A DNA stretch of 64,000 nucleotides from Hydrogenophaga sp. NFH-34 (lineage in GTDB: Bacteria > Pseudomonadota > Gammaproteobacteria > Burkholderiales > Burkholderiaceae_C). The stretch spans positions 1-64,000 of the forward strand of contig NZ_JACBGE010000016.1 of the NCBI RefSeq assembly GCF_021401345.1, given 5' to 3'. Made by a program: the position numbers and the translations under genes. The notes below the pieces were generated by a model. The model had not been told where the DNA came from and searched no databases. It saw nothing but the letters and a program-made list of their open reading frames with translations. This document shows positions 1 to 8,817 of the stretch, piece by piece; position 1 is the first letter of the stretch, and every line of letters starts with the position of its first letter.

Positions 1-2
1 CT

Positions 3-89
3 GACCAACACAAGGCACCACCGCCGCCCAAGAACTACGGAGCGGACATTTCAACACTCATCCGCATGATCGAGGCAGGAGAGCTTTGA
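3..89 (+). CDS. C-terminal fragment of a gene upstream of virB5 (cut by window edge)
   Basis: An open frame enters from the left edge and ends at a TGA at 87-89, encoding 28 residues that end in RMIEAGEL and contain a KAPPPPKN stretch. It lies directly upstream of virB5 in the same orientation. VirB4-type genes often sit here, so it may be the tail of such a gene, but the fragment is too short to identify. Product left unassigned. Confidence 0.4.
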   Translation, partial: DQHKAPPPPKNYGADISTLIRMIEAGEL

Positions 90-162
90 TCCCGTTTCAA
101 CCCACTTTTACGAATAGCCGATTTCTCTGGGTGCCAGCCACGCGCGGGCCGGTGGCATTCCC

Positions 163-780
163 GTGATCGATGTTGCCAACCTGTTTCAGGCGGTGCAGCA
201 GGTGGTCAACGACATCACGCAGATCAACAACCAGATCCAGCAGATCAAACATCTGCAGACCCAGATCGACAGCATCAACGGCATGCGGAGCCTGGGCGAC
301 GTATTCAACAACCCGCTGCTCAAGAACTACATCCCGGCCGAGGCCTACACCTACCTCAACGCCATCAACACCTCGGGCTACAGCGGCCTCAACGCCACGG
401 CCAAGGTGCTGCGCGATGTTGGGATGCTCTACAACTGCATGGACCGAACCGGCGATGCGCGTACCGAGTGCCAGGCCACCCTGGCGCAGCCTTACCAGCA
501 AAAGGGGCTGTTGCAGGACGCCATGAAGTCGGCCGCCCAGCGGCTGGACCAGATCCAGTCGCTGATGACCCAGATTAACGCCACCACCGACCAGAAGTCA
601 GTGCAAGAGATTCAGGCCCGTATTGGCGCTGAAAACGCCCTGTTGGCACACGAGTCCTCGCAAATCCAGATGCTGCAAGGCATGGCCGACAGCGAGGAGC
701 GCATCGCCCGATCCCGTGAGCGCGAGCGCCAGTACCAGATGCTGGGCCGGACCGGCAAGGTCTCCGACTTCCTGCCGTAA
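163..780 (+). CDS. virB5: VirB5-family type IV secretion protein, signal peptide apparently disrupted
   Basis: The protein is rich in Gln/Asn/Ile heptad-like stretches near the N-terminus (VQQVVNDITQINNQIQQI), typical of VirB5/TrwJ pilus-tip proteins, and is followed by virB8-virB11. VirB5 normally has a Sec signal peptide and acts at the tip of the conjugative pilus. The only start giving a clean frame here is GTG at 163, which removes the signal peptide. In-frame codons 118-162 read ISLGASHARAGGIPV, a convincing signal-peptide end, but a TAG at 115-117 stops the frame. Another frame just upstream (90-119) reads SRFNPLLRIA, like the missing n-region. A small indel near 117-124 is the simplest explanation, either a real mutation or a sequence error. 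Family call is fairly secure; functionality is doubtful. Confidence 0.75.
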   Translation: MIDVANLFQAVQQVVNDITQINNQIQQIKHLQTQIDSINGMRSLGDVFNNPLLKNYIPAEAYTYLNAINTSGYSGLNATAKVLRDVGMLYNCMDRTGDARTECQATLAQPYQQKGLLQDAMKSAAQRLDQIQSLMTQINATTDQKSVQEIQARIGAENALLAHESSQIQMLQGMADSEERIARSRERERQYQMLGRTGKVSDFLP

Positions 781-803
781 CCACCACCCCACCGGAGTCC
801 CCC

Positions 804-1574
804 ATGAGTGCCATCCTGATGTCAGGTGAGGCCGCCGCATGGCCGAAACGGCCCAAAACGCCCCCTCCGGCGCCCGAAGCAACATCGCTTCAAGCCAACC
901 GGGACTGGGAAATCGACCGCGCCTTGATGCTGGAGCGCTCCGAGCGCCGGGCCTGGGCGGCTGCTGCTGCCGGTCTGGCGATTGGCCTGATCGGCATCGC
1001 CGCCGTTTTCGTTCAGGGGCCGCTTCGCAAGGTGGTGGAGATCCCCATCGTGGTGGACCGGGTCACCGGTGAAACGACCATCCAGCAGCGCCTGAGCGAA
1101 GAAACCATTCCCGCCATGGAGGCGCTGGACAAGCACAACCTGGCCACCTTTGTGCGTTCCCGCGAGGCCTACAGCTGGATGTTCCTGCAGCGGGACTTTG
1201 ACCAGGTGGCCCGCATGGCGGTGCCCGCCGTCTTCGCGGAATACAACCGGCAGTTCGAGGGCGATGTGGCACTGCAGAAGAAAGTGGGCTCCACCGAAGA
1301 GTGGCGGATCAACATCGTTGGTGTGAGGCTGCGCGCATCGGGCCGCAGCGGTAACCAGAGCGACGCCACCGTCACCTACGACAAGGCCGTCCGCATGACC
1401 GACCGCAACCTGCCGGACGTGACCACCCGGCACGTGGCCAGTGTGGTCTACCAGTACCAGCCCAAGGTGCTGGCCAAAGAGTCGGACCGGTTGGAGAACC
1501 CGTTTGGCTTCGTGGTCACGGCCTACCGCTCAGACCCCGAGATCAACACACAAACCACGGGAGTGAAGCCATGA
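804..1574 (+). CDS. virB8: VirB8 inner-membrane T4SS assembly protein
   Basis: 256 residues with a short cytoplasmic N-terminus, one transmembrane helix at about residues 51-70 and a periplasmic NTF2-like domain, the VirB8 layout. The periplasmic part contains the conserved pattern around REAYSWMFLQRDF and ends near the DPEINTQ stretch. VirB8 is a bitopic scaffold linking VirB5/B9/B10 in the inner-membrane complex. A GGAG Shine-Dalgarno precedes the ATG at 804. The stop overlaps the virB9 start by 4 bp (ATGA), implying translational coupling. In many virB operons virB6 and virB7 lie between virB5 and virB8; here only 23 bp separate them. Confidence 0.88.
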   Translation: MSAILMSGEAAAWPKRPKTPPPAPEATSLQANRDWEIDRALMLERSERRAWAAAAAGLAIGLIGIAAVFVQGPLRKVVEIPIVVDRVTGETTIQQRLSEETIPAMEALDKHNLATFVRSREAYSWMFLQRDFDQVARMAVPAVFAEYNRQFEGDVALQKKVGSTEEWRINIVGVRLRASGRSGNQSDATVTYDKAVRMTDRNLPDVTTRHVASVVYQYQPKVLAKESDRLENPFGFVVTAYRSDPEINTQTTGVKP

Positions 1575-2488
1575 ACCTTCTGGTACTTCCCATGGTGCTG
1601 GTCTCATTGACCCTGACTCCTCTGCATGCCTCGGCGGCGCAGCCCACAGACAAATCCGATCCGCGCCTGCGCGAGGTCGTCTATGACGCCGACGCGGTGA
1701 TCACCGTTCCGGTCAAACGCGGCATGGTGACACTGGTGGAGTTCGACAAGGGCGAGGTCATCACCGAAGTGGCCGTGGGCCAGGGCGGTGATTGCAGCAA
1801 GCCCGATGCCGCGTGGTGCGTGGCCGCCCAGCCGGGCGGGCGCCACCTGTACGTCAAGGCCAAGAGCGCGGCCGATGCACCCAACAACCTCGCGGTCATC
1901 ACCGACCGACGCTCACACACGCTGCGCTTCGTGGTCCTTTCGGACAGTGACCGACAGACACCTGTCTATCGCCTGTCCATCCGGTCCCCCAAACCCGCCG
2001 CCGCCTCGCCCAGTCCGGCGCAGAGGGAACTAGCCGCGCTGGCGAGCCTGCCGCCGATCCCGCCCCCACCGACGGCCCAGCAGATCGTGGCGGAGCGTCT
2101 GGCGGCCAAGCCAGCCGTGCTCAACACCCAGTACGCGCTGGCCGAAGGTGCCGGTTCGGTAGACATCGTTCCCACACTGGTCTACGACGACGGTCGGTTC
2201 ACCTACCTGCGCTTCCCAGGCAACCGCGAGGTGCCCGCCGTCTTCCATGTGCTGGGCGACGGCAGCGAGACCCTGGTCAACGCCCGCATGGAGGACGACA
2301 TGCTGGTGGTGGACCGTGTCAGCCGCCGCCTGATGCTGCGGGCGGGGTTGGCCGTGGTGGGCATCTGGAACGAAGCATTTGATCTGGAGGGATCGCCGGC
2401 CAAAGGTTCCACCACCGTGCCCGGTGTGCAGCGGTTGTTGAAGACCGATCCCTCCCATTCACCCTCCAGCACGGGAGCAAAGCCATGA
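1571..2488 (+). CDS. virB9: VirB9 outer-membrane-complex T4SS protein
   Basis: 305 residues with an N-terminal signal peptide (hydrophobic to about residue 22, cleavage after ASA). An N-terminal domain beginning near DPRLREVVYDADAV is followed by a proline-rich linker around residues 150-170 and a C-terminal beta domain with the TYLRFPGNREVPAVF motif typical of VirB9/TrwF/CagX. VirB9 pairs with VirB10 and a VirB7 lipoprotein to form the outer-membrane core ring. Coupled to virB8 and virB10 by 4-bp overlaps. No separate VirB7 lipoprotein was found beside it. Confidence 0.9.
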   Translation: MNLLVLPMVLVSLTLTPLHASAAQPTDKSDPRLREVVYDADAVITVPVKRGMVTLVEFDKGEVITEVAVGQGGDCSKPDAAWCVAAQPGGRHLYVKAKSAADAPNNLAVITDRRSHTLRFVVLSDSDRQTPVYRLSIRSPKPAAASPSPAQRELAALASLPPIPPPPTAQQIVAERLAAKPAVLNTQYALAEGAGSVDIVPTLVYDDGRFTYLRFPGNREVPAVFHVLGDGSETLVNARMEDDMLVVDRVSRRLMLRAGLAVVGIWNEAFDLEGSPAKGSTTVPGVQRLLKTDPSHSPSSTGAKP

Positions 2489-3804
2489 CTGAACTACCCA
2501 TGGGTTCGTCGGCGCCAAACGACGATCCATCGCCGCAGGACAGCGGCAACACCATCAGCCCCCTGCCTGGCGAAGCGGGTATTCCCAACGTGGCCCGCCG
2601 CCAGCCCCTCAACCTGTCCTGGAAGAACATCTCGGTCATCGGCCTGGTGGTGACCATGGTCGCAGGCATGAGCGGCCTGTATTTGTACCGCTTCATCGAC
2701 CACAACAGCGATGCAGACAAAGACAAGTCGTTGCTGAGAGACCGCCCCTCGGCCGCGGGCACTGGCACCCGCCAGCTGGACATGACACAGCCTGTGACGC
2801 CTCGTGTGCCTGCGTTGATTCCAACACCCGCAGAAGCGGCCGACCCCATCGGGTTGCGGAACACAGGCACGGCCACACCGTCGGGACCAAAGGCCCTTTC
2901 GCCGGACGACGCACCAGTGCTGGTGGTGTCGTCCCGCCCGGGCGGCGTCGCTGGCGCCAACGGTGACACCACGCAATCGTCCAACGATCCAGCGGCGACC
3001 ACGTCCAAGCAACTGCAGGACTACCAGCGCCGACTGCAAGGGCTTCTGGACAACCTGACCCAGGGCAATACCGTTCCAGGAGGTCTGGGAAGCTCAGGTG
3101 CGGAATCAACGCCGTCACCTGACACCGGACCTAGCCTTCGTACTGCGGCGGCCAGCCTGTTCGGCGGCGACTTGCAGGGCTCCGCCACACCCCGGGTGAA
3201 AGCCACCACGCTGGGCGACCGCAGCCTCACCCTGCCCAAGGGCACAGCTTTCACCTGTGCACTCAAGACCCGAGTCATTAGCGCCACCTCCGGCCTGGTC
3301 GGCTGCCAGGTGCAGCGCGACGTGTACAGCGACAACGGCAGGGTGCTGCTGATCGAGCGCGGATCGCACCTGGACGGCGAATACCGCATCGCGTCGGTAC
3401 GGCCCGGCACGGTTCGCATTCCTGTGTTGTGGACCCGCATCCGTACGCCGAATGGCGTCACGGTGGACGTTGAGTCGCCCGGCACGGGGCAATTGGGCGA
3501 GTCGGGCATCGACGGCCATGTGGACAACCGATGGGGCGATCGCATTGGCGCCGCCATGCTGCTTTCCCTGATCGACGACGCGGTCAAGCTGGTCATCCAG
3601 AACCAGATGCAGGACCGCGACGCAGACACCATCGTCCTGCCCTCCACCACCGAGAACACCAGCAAGCTGGCCGAGAAGGTGCTGGACAGCACCATCAACA
3701 TCCCGCCGCTGATCTACCAGAACCAGGGCGGCATCGTCGGCATCTACGTGGCCCGCGACGTGGACTTCTCATCGGTCTACGCACTGCAGCCGGTCGAACG
3801 ATGA
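2485..3804 (+). CDS. virB10: VirB10 T4SS core channel protein
   Basis: 439 residues: cytoplasmic N-terminus, one transmembrane helix at about 48-68, a long Pro/Thr/Ser-rich periplasmic linker, and a C-terminal TrbI/VirB10 beta-barrel domain beginning near LPKGTAFTCALKTRVIS and including the LIERGSHLDGEY segment. VirB10 spans the envelope and transmits ATP-driven signals from VirB11/VirD4 to the outer-membrane pore. It overlaps virB9 upstream and virB11 downstream by 4 bp each. Length and domain order fit the family. Confidence 0.92.
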   Translation: MTELPMGSSAPNDDPSPQDSGNTISPLPGEAGIPNVARRQPLNLSWKNISVIGLVVTMVAGMSGLYLYRFIDHNSDADKDKSLLRDRPSAAGTGTRQLDMTQPVTPRVPALIPTPAEAADPIGLRNTGTATPSGPKALSPDDAPVLVVSSRPGGVAGANGDTTQSSNDPAATTSKQLQDYQRRLQGLLDNLTQGNTVPGGLGSSGAESTPSPDTGPSLRTAAASLFGGDLQGSATPRVKATTLGDRSLTLPKGTAFTCALKTRVISATSGLVGCQVQRDVYSDNGRVLLIERGSHLDGEYRIASVRPGTVRIPVLWTRIRTPNGVTVDVESPGTGQLGESGIDGHVDNRWGDRIGAAMLLSLIDDAVKLVIQNQMQDRDADTIVLPSTTENTSKLAEKVLDSTINIPPLIYQNQGGIVGIYVARDVDFSSVYALQPVER

Positions 3805-4931
3805 ACGCCCTGCTCTTCACCGAAGACGCCCAGCCAGACGGCTGGTGTGGCGACGCGACCTCGGTGGTCGAGTTCCTGCGGCCGCTGCGCGAACAGCTGG
3901 ATGCTCCGGGTGTGCTGGAGGTCTGCGTGAACCGCCCCTGCGTGCTGCAGGTGGAAACCGTGCAGGGCTGGCAGCAGGTAGACGCGCCCAACATGACGCA
4001 AGAACGCTGCCTGTCGCTGGCCACAGCCGTGGCCACCTACTGCGACCAGCAGATCAACCAGGAACGCCCCCTGCTGTCGGCCACGCTGCCCAGCGGGGAG
4101 CGCATCCAGTTCGTCATTCCTCCAGCCGTGACGCGCGGCACTGTGTCCATCACGGTGCGCAAGCCATCGGAGCTGATCAAGCGGTTGGACGACTTCGAAA
4201 GCGACGGCCTCTTCAATCGAATCGATGAACGCGCTGAAATGGGTGACGATGACGACGGCCTTCAGCCTTTTGAAAAGCAGCTGCTCGCGTTGAAATCGGC
4301 TGGTCGTTATGCGGAGTTTCTGCGGCTCGCAGTGCAGAAGCACCAGACCATCGTGGTCAGCGGCAAGACCGGATCTGGCAAGACCACCTTCATGAAAGGC
4401 CTGGTGGAGGAAGTGCCGCACCACGAGCGCCTGATCACCATCCAGGACACGGCAGAACTCACCCTGCCCAACCACCCGAACGTGGTGCACCTGTATTACA
4501 GCAAGGACGCACAGGGCACAGCACGCGTCACGGCCAAGTCGCTGCTGGAAGCCTGCCTGCGCATGAAGCCCGATCGCATCTTCCTGGCCGAGTTGCGCGG
4601 CGAAGAGTGCTTCTCTTTCATCCGCCTGGCCGCTTCCGGTCACCCCGGCAGCATCACCAGCGTGCACGCCGGCAGCTGTGCTCTGGCACTGGAACAGATG
4701 TCGCTCATGATCCGCGAGAGCAGCGCCGGCGGTGGTCTGCGCCTGGACGAGATCAAAGGCCTACTGGGCATCGTGATCGACGTCATCGTGCAGTTCGGGC
4801 GCGACGAACGTGGGCGCTTCATCTCCGAGATCGCCTACGAGCCGCGCCGCAGGCGTTTCGCCTCCGACGACAACCATTCTGGCAACGCACCCGATGCTCA
4901 AGCCAGCCTGTTTGACGGGGCGCAGACATGA
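3801..4931 (+). CDS. virB11: VirB11 secretion ATPase
   Basis: 376 residues from the ATG at 3801, which overlaps the virB10 stop; upstream in-frame codons are virB10 coding sequence in another frame and were excluded. Walker A GKTGSGKT lies at residues 188-195, the Asp box (IQDTAEL) near 214, Walker B-like FLAELRG near 261 and the His box (GHPGSITSVHA) at 280-290. These are hallmarks of hexameric VirB11/PilT-type traffic ATPases that power pilus assembly and substrate transfer. Overlaps virD4 by 4 bp. Confidence 0.93.
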   Translation: MNALLFTEDAQPDGWCGDATSVVEFLRPLREQLDAPGVLEVCVNRPCVLQVETVQGWQQVDAPNMTQERCLSLATAVATYCDQQINQERPLLSATLPSGERIQFVIPPAVTRGTVSITVRKPSELIKRLDDFESDGLFNRIDERAEMGDDDDGLQPFEKQLLALKSAGRYAEFLRLAVQKHQTIVVSGKTGSGKTTFMKGLVEEVPHHERLITIQDTAELTLPNHPNVVHLYYSKDAQGTARVTAKSLLEACLRMKPDRIFLAELRGEECFSFIRLAASGHPGSITSVHAGSCALALEQMSLMIRESSAGGGLRLDEIKGLLGIVIDVIVQFGRDERGRFISEIAYEPRRRRFASDDNHSGNAPDAQASLFDGAQT

Positions 4932-6958
4932 GCGCGTCCTTGGCCCTGCCCATGGCGTCCTGGCCAACTGCTCGGAAGGTGGCGGCCAGCGTGTTCATGC
5001 TCTTCGGGTTCGCTGCACTGGTGTTCGCGGCCCTGTACCTGTCGGCCGTGCTGTTCCTGGTCTTCAGCAAGGCAAACCCCAAGCTTGCGGGCTGGGACAG
5101 CATCCTGGGCTATTGGCAGCTGTATGCCGATGTGCCAGTGCTTCGGCGGCGGATGGTCACGGCCATCGGCATGGCTGGCTTTGTCACGCTGATCGTTTTT
5201 CCGGGCGCCATGTACGCCGCCAGCCGCCCGCGCCGCGCCTTGCATGGCGATGCCCGCTTCGCCTCCACCGCTGAAGTCAAGCGCGCCGGACTGCTGCTGA
5301 CCGATCAGCAAACCAACACCCCGAGCATCCTGGTCGGCCGCTTCCATGGTCACTTCCTGGCTCTGCCCGGTCAGCTCTCCGTAATGCTGTCCGCCCCCAC
5401 CCGCAGTGGCAAGGGCGTCGGTGTGGTGGTGCCCAACCTGCTGAACTGGCCGGATTCGGTGGTCGTGCTCGACATCAAAGGCGAGAACCACGCGATCACC
5501 GCAGGCTACAGGGCGAAGCACCATCAGGCGGTCTACGCCTTCTCACCTTTCGACGAAGAAGCCCGCAGCCACCGCTGGAACCCGCTCACCGCGGTTCGCA
5601 CCAGCCCCCTGCACCGCGTCGGTGACCTGTTGGGCATCGGCCAGGTCTTCTACCCCAACGACGGCAGCGGCACCTCGTCCGAAGCCTTCTTCAACGACCA
5701 AGCCCGCAACCTCTTCCTCGGTCTGGGCCTGCTGTTGCTGGAAACGCCTGAGTTGCCCCGCACGGTGGGCGAAATGCTGCGGCAGTCTTCTGGGCAAGGG
5801 CGCCCCTTGAAAGAACATCTCAGCGGCCTGATCGAGCAGCGCAAGGAAGCCGGCAAGCCGTTCACTGATGAATGCCTGGATGCCCTGCAGCGCCTGCTGT
5901 GCAATTCGGAAAACACCTTGTCCAGCGTGGTGGCTACGTTCCATGCACCACTGACGATCTTTGCGGATGCGGTGGTCGATGCCGCCACCAGCGCCGACGA
6001 CTTCGACCTGAGCCAGTTGCGCCGCCAGCGCATGTCGGTCTATGTGCGCATCCCGCCTCACCGCCTGGCCAATGCCCGGCCGCTGCTCACCCTGTTCTTT
6101 TCCCAGCTCGTCAGCCTCAACACGCAGCACCTACCGGAGCACGACCCGTCGCTCAAGTACCAGTGCCTACTGGTCAACGACGAGTTCACCGCCATGGGCC
6201 GGGTCGGGATCATCACCCACTCCGCAGCCTTCCTGGCCGGCTACAACCTGCGCCTGCTGACCGTGGTGCAGGCCATGTCGCAGCTGGACGCGGTCTATGG
6301 CGACAAGGAAGCCCGCACCTTCGCCACCAACCACGGCCTGCAGATCCTGTTCGCCCCGCGCGAGCAGCGCGATGCCGACGAATACAGCGCCATGCTGGGC
6401 CACTTCACGGAGCGCGTCATGTCCCGGGGGCGCAGCCGCTCCTTCAGCGGACAAGGTCACAGCACCATCAGCCGCAACGAAAGCGAGCAGCGACGATCTC
6501 TGCTGTTGCCGCAAGAGTTCAAGGAACTGGGTACCGAGCGGCTGGTGGTGATCTGCGAGAACTGCAAACCCATCCTCGGCGAAAAGATCCGCTACTTCCA
6601 GGACCGGGCGTTCACCTCACGCCTCCTGCCTGCACCAGAGGTAGCCGTCATGAAGATGGACCTCCACCAAGCCAAGGTGCAGCAGCGTTGGAGATATGCA
6701 GACGAAGAACTCGACGAAGAAAGCAGCACCCTCGATGTCGATGCACTGGTTCACGACATTCATCTGCCCAAAGAAGTTCTGAACGGTTCCATCGACAAAG
6801 CGGCCGACGCCTGCCTCAATGCCTTCAAGGTAGAGCCAAACACCCCATCCGCTGGTGGATTCATCGAGCCCGCAAGCGATGAATCAGCTCTCGGCCCGAT
6901 CACTGAAACACCACCGGATGAAACACGCGAATTGACCAACATGGGAGAACGCTCATGA
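4928..6958 (+). CDS. virD4: VirD4 type IV coupling protein
   Basis: 676 residues. Two N-terminal transmembrane helices (about 20-47 and 77-98) are followed by a cytoplasmic TraG/TraD-type ATPase domain with Walker A APTRSGKG near residues 156-163 and a Walker B region LLVNDEFTAMG. VirD4 brings the relaxase-DNA complex to the VirB channel and pumps DNA. The acidic C-terminal tail after about residue 580 is poorly conserved in the family and may contact relaxosome proteins. Coupled to virB11 and to the downstream lipoprotein gene by 4-bp overlaps. Confidence 0.93.
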   Translation: MSASLALPMASWPTARKVAASVFMLFGFAALVFAALYLSAVLFLVFSKANPKLAGWDSILGYWQLYADVPVLRRRMVTAIGMAGFVTLIVFPGAMYAASRPRRALHGDARFASTAEVKRAGLLLTDQQTNTPSILVGRFHGHFLALPGQLSVMLSAPTRSGKGVGVVVPNLLNWPDSVVVLDIKGENHAITAGYRAKHHQAVYAFSPFDEEARSHRWNPLTAVRTSPLHRVGDLLGIGQVFYPNDGSGTSSEAFFNDQARNLFLGLGLLLLETPELPRTVGEMLRQSSGQGRPLKEHLSGLIEQRKEAGKPFTDECLDALQRLLCNSENTLSSVVATFHAPLTIFADAVVDAATSADDFDLSQLRRQRMSVYVRIPPHRLANARPLLTLFFSQLVSLNTQHLPEHDPSLKYQCLLVNDEFTAMGRVGIITHSAAFLAGYNLRLLTVVQAMSQLDAVYGDKEARTFATNHGLQILFAPREQRDADEYSAMLGHFTERVMSRGRSRSFSGQGHSTISRNESEQRRSLLLPQEFKELGTERLVVICENCKPILGEKIRYFQDRAFTSRLLPAPEVAVMKMDLHQAKVQQRWRYADEELDEESSTLDVDALVHDIHLPKEVLNGSIDKAADACLNAFKVEPNTPSAGGFIEPASDESALGPITETPPDETRELTNMGERS

Positions 6959-7599
6959 CCGCCCAGATGCCCCGCCTCGTCCTGTTCGCCATGTACTCCG
7001 CAGTGCTCGGCGCCTGCACATCGCCACCGAAGCCGCCCACAGTGGACGAATCACAGAAGCGTCCAGCGAACGCACAGATGGCCGTTGAACTGCAGGTCTG
7101 CAAGAACGACCTGCAAAACACCCGCATACAGGCCAACGAATCCGACCGCCTCGCCGAAACCACAAGCGCTACGCTGGTCCACATGGCCGCGCGCCAGCAG
7201 TTGATGGCGGCGACCCTGGAGAAAGCGCAAGCCAACAGCGTTCGCATCGTCCACTTCGGATTCAACAGCACCAGGGTTTCGATCCCTTCCGAAGAGGCAT
7301 CGGCACTGGTGGAGGAAGCCAAGGCCGCGCCACTCGTGGTGCTGAGGGGCCGCACCGATGGCACCAGCGACTCATCGGCCGAAAGCCGCATCGCACAAGC
7401 GCGGGCCAACGCCGTGCGTGACTACCTGGTCGCAGCCGGCGTGGACCCCGCTCGCATCCGCACCACCCACCAGCCCAGCGGCGACCACCTTGCCGACAAC
7501 GGTAACCCGCGCGGCAGGAATCTCAACCGACGCGTCGAGATCGAGGTGTACCGGGCGCCACCGGTCTCCGTCCAGGCCTCCGCCACACCCAAACCCTGA
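6955..7599 (+). CDS. OmpA-like peptidoglycan-binding lipoprotein of the conjugation operon
   Basis: 214 residues with a lipoprotein signal peptide (lipobox VLGAC, lipidated Cys21), a helical central part and a C-terminal OmpA-like domain containing DGTSDSSAESRIAQARA and the NPRGRNLNRRVEI ending that binds peptidoglycan. It is translationally coupled to virD4 by a 4-bp overlap, so it belongs to the transfer operon. It probably anchors the secretion machine, or a partner, to the cell wall. A VirB7-like role is conceivable because no other lipoprotein is seen in the operon, but VirB7 proteins are far shorter and lack OmpA domains, so this is speculation. Confidence 0.75.
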   Translation: MTAQMPRLVLFAMYSAVLGACTSPPKPPTVDESQKRPANAQMAVELQVCKNDLQNTRIQANESDRLAETTSATLVHMAARQQLMAATLEKAQANSVRIVHFGFNSTRVSIPSEEASALVEEAKAAPLVVLRGRTDGTSDSSAESRIAQARANAVRDYLVAAGVDPARIRTTHQPSGDHLADNGNPRGRNLNRRVEIEVYRAPPVSVQASATPKP

Positions 7600-7640
7600 C
7601 ACCCCCCTCGTGCTGAAAAAAACCACCCAAGGAGACCACC

Positions 7641-8807
7641 ATGGAAGACGGAACTACACCGGCCCGGCGCGCGGATCCACCCACGGCAGATACAAGTGCC
7701 ACAGTGGGCGGCACAGTGGAGCCCGCAGATCGAGCCGCCATCGCCATCCGGACGTTTCAGACACCCGAGCCTGAGCCGGCCGAACGGTACGAGCTGCGTG
7801 ACCCGTTCGCCGAACTCACCTATCGCACCGACCGCTATCAGGACATGGTGGCCAAAGCCGATCAGCTCGGCGCCAACCGGTTCGTCGTCGTGGATGTGCG
7901 CGGGCAAAAGTCCTTCGTTCACAAGGTCGAGGGCCAATGGAAGCGGGATGGAGCCCGTGATATCCAGCCGCCGGCAACTGGCCCGCAAGCAAAACCGGCG
8001 AAGACAGATCAAACACGCCAGACAGCAGATTCGAACGTCATCCCCCTGCCCACCAAAGACAAAGAGATCGCCCCCGAAGCATCCGACCCGCAAGCCAGCA
8101 CCCGCATGGACACCCAGGTCGAGCGTGAAGCCCTCGTCGCCCGGCTGGAGGCGGCGCTGATGGACCGGTACATCATCAAACGCGCCCCGGTCACCCTGGG
8201 CGATGTGAGCATTGGCCTGACCGAATACCGATTCAGGGGAGACACCTCACGCGTCGCGTTCACCGAATCCACCTTCCGGTTGGCCACCGACACGAACAGC
8301 CCCTCTGTGGCCCGTTCCATGGTTGATGTCGCTGAGACCCGCAACTGGCACTCCCTGCGCATCACGGGCAGTGAGGATTTCAGGCGCCTCGTCTGGCTGG
8401 AAGCCGCAGCACGCGGCGTCAAAACCCTGGGCTACGAGCCCAACCCAGCCGACCTGGAACGGCTCAAGGTGGAACGGGAACAACGCCTGAGCAACCGCAT
8501 AGAACCCGCCCGCGATGCCTCCACCGCACAAGGCGCCAACACCTCAGACAAGCCCTCTGGCCGCGGCAGCGGCGGACGTAAGACCGTTCTGGCAGCCATT
8601 GAGGCCATCCTGGTTGCCAATCGGGTGCCCGAGAAAAGACGTGAGGCCATCATGGTGGCGGCAGCCGAGAAGCTTGCCCAGCGCACACGCGACGGTCTGG
8701 TGCACAGGGTCAAGGTCTACGACAAGAACGCCCCCTCTCAGCGTCCTGTCGTGGCACCTCAGCAGGTACCACAACGCTCGCGTGACCGGGCGGCTCCCAC
8801 ACGCTGA
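7641..8807 (+). CDS. LPD7-domain protein associated with conjugation
   Basis: 388 residues. The N-terminal third resembles the region preceding primase-type domains in large conjugative proteins (TYRTDRYQDMVAKADQLGA). The middle (about residues 165-285) matches the large polyvalent protein-associated domain 7 pattern: DRYIIKRAPVTLGD, then ETRNWHSLRITGSEDFRRLVW, then ALGYEPN-like GYEPNPADLE. The C-terminus is basic. LPD7 occurs in TraI/primase-like proteins of mobile elements; its biochemistry is not settled. A Shine-Dalgarno (AAGGAG) lies just before the ATG at 7641. The gene sits 41 bp after the lipoprotein and 10 bp before the DUF1173 gene. Confidence 0.7.
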   Translation: MEDGTTPARRADPPTADTSATVGGTVEPADRAAIAIRTFQTPEPEPAERYELRDPFAELTYRTDRYQDMVAKADQLGANRFVVVDVRGQKSFVHKVEGQWKRDGARDIQPPATGPQAKPAKTDQTRQTADSNVIPLPTKDKEIAPEASDPQASTRMDTQVEREALVARLEAALMDRYIIKRAPVTLGDVSIGLTEYRFRGDTSRVAFTESTFRLATDTNSPSVARSMVDVAETRNWHSLRITGSEDFRRLVWLEAAARGVKTLGYEPNPADLERLKVEREQRLSNRIEPARDASTAQGANTSDKPSGRGSGGRKTVLAAIEAILVANRVPEKRREAIMVAAAEKLAQRTRDGLVHRVKVYDKNAPSQRPVVAPQQVPQRSRDRAAPTR

Positions 8808-8817
8808 GGCTTGCGCG

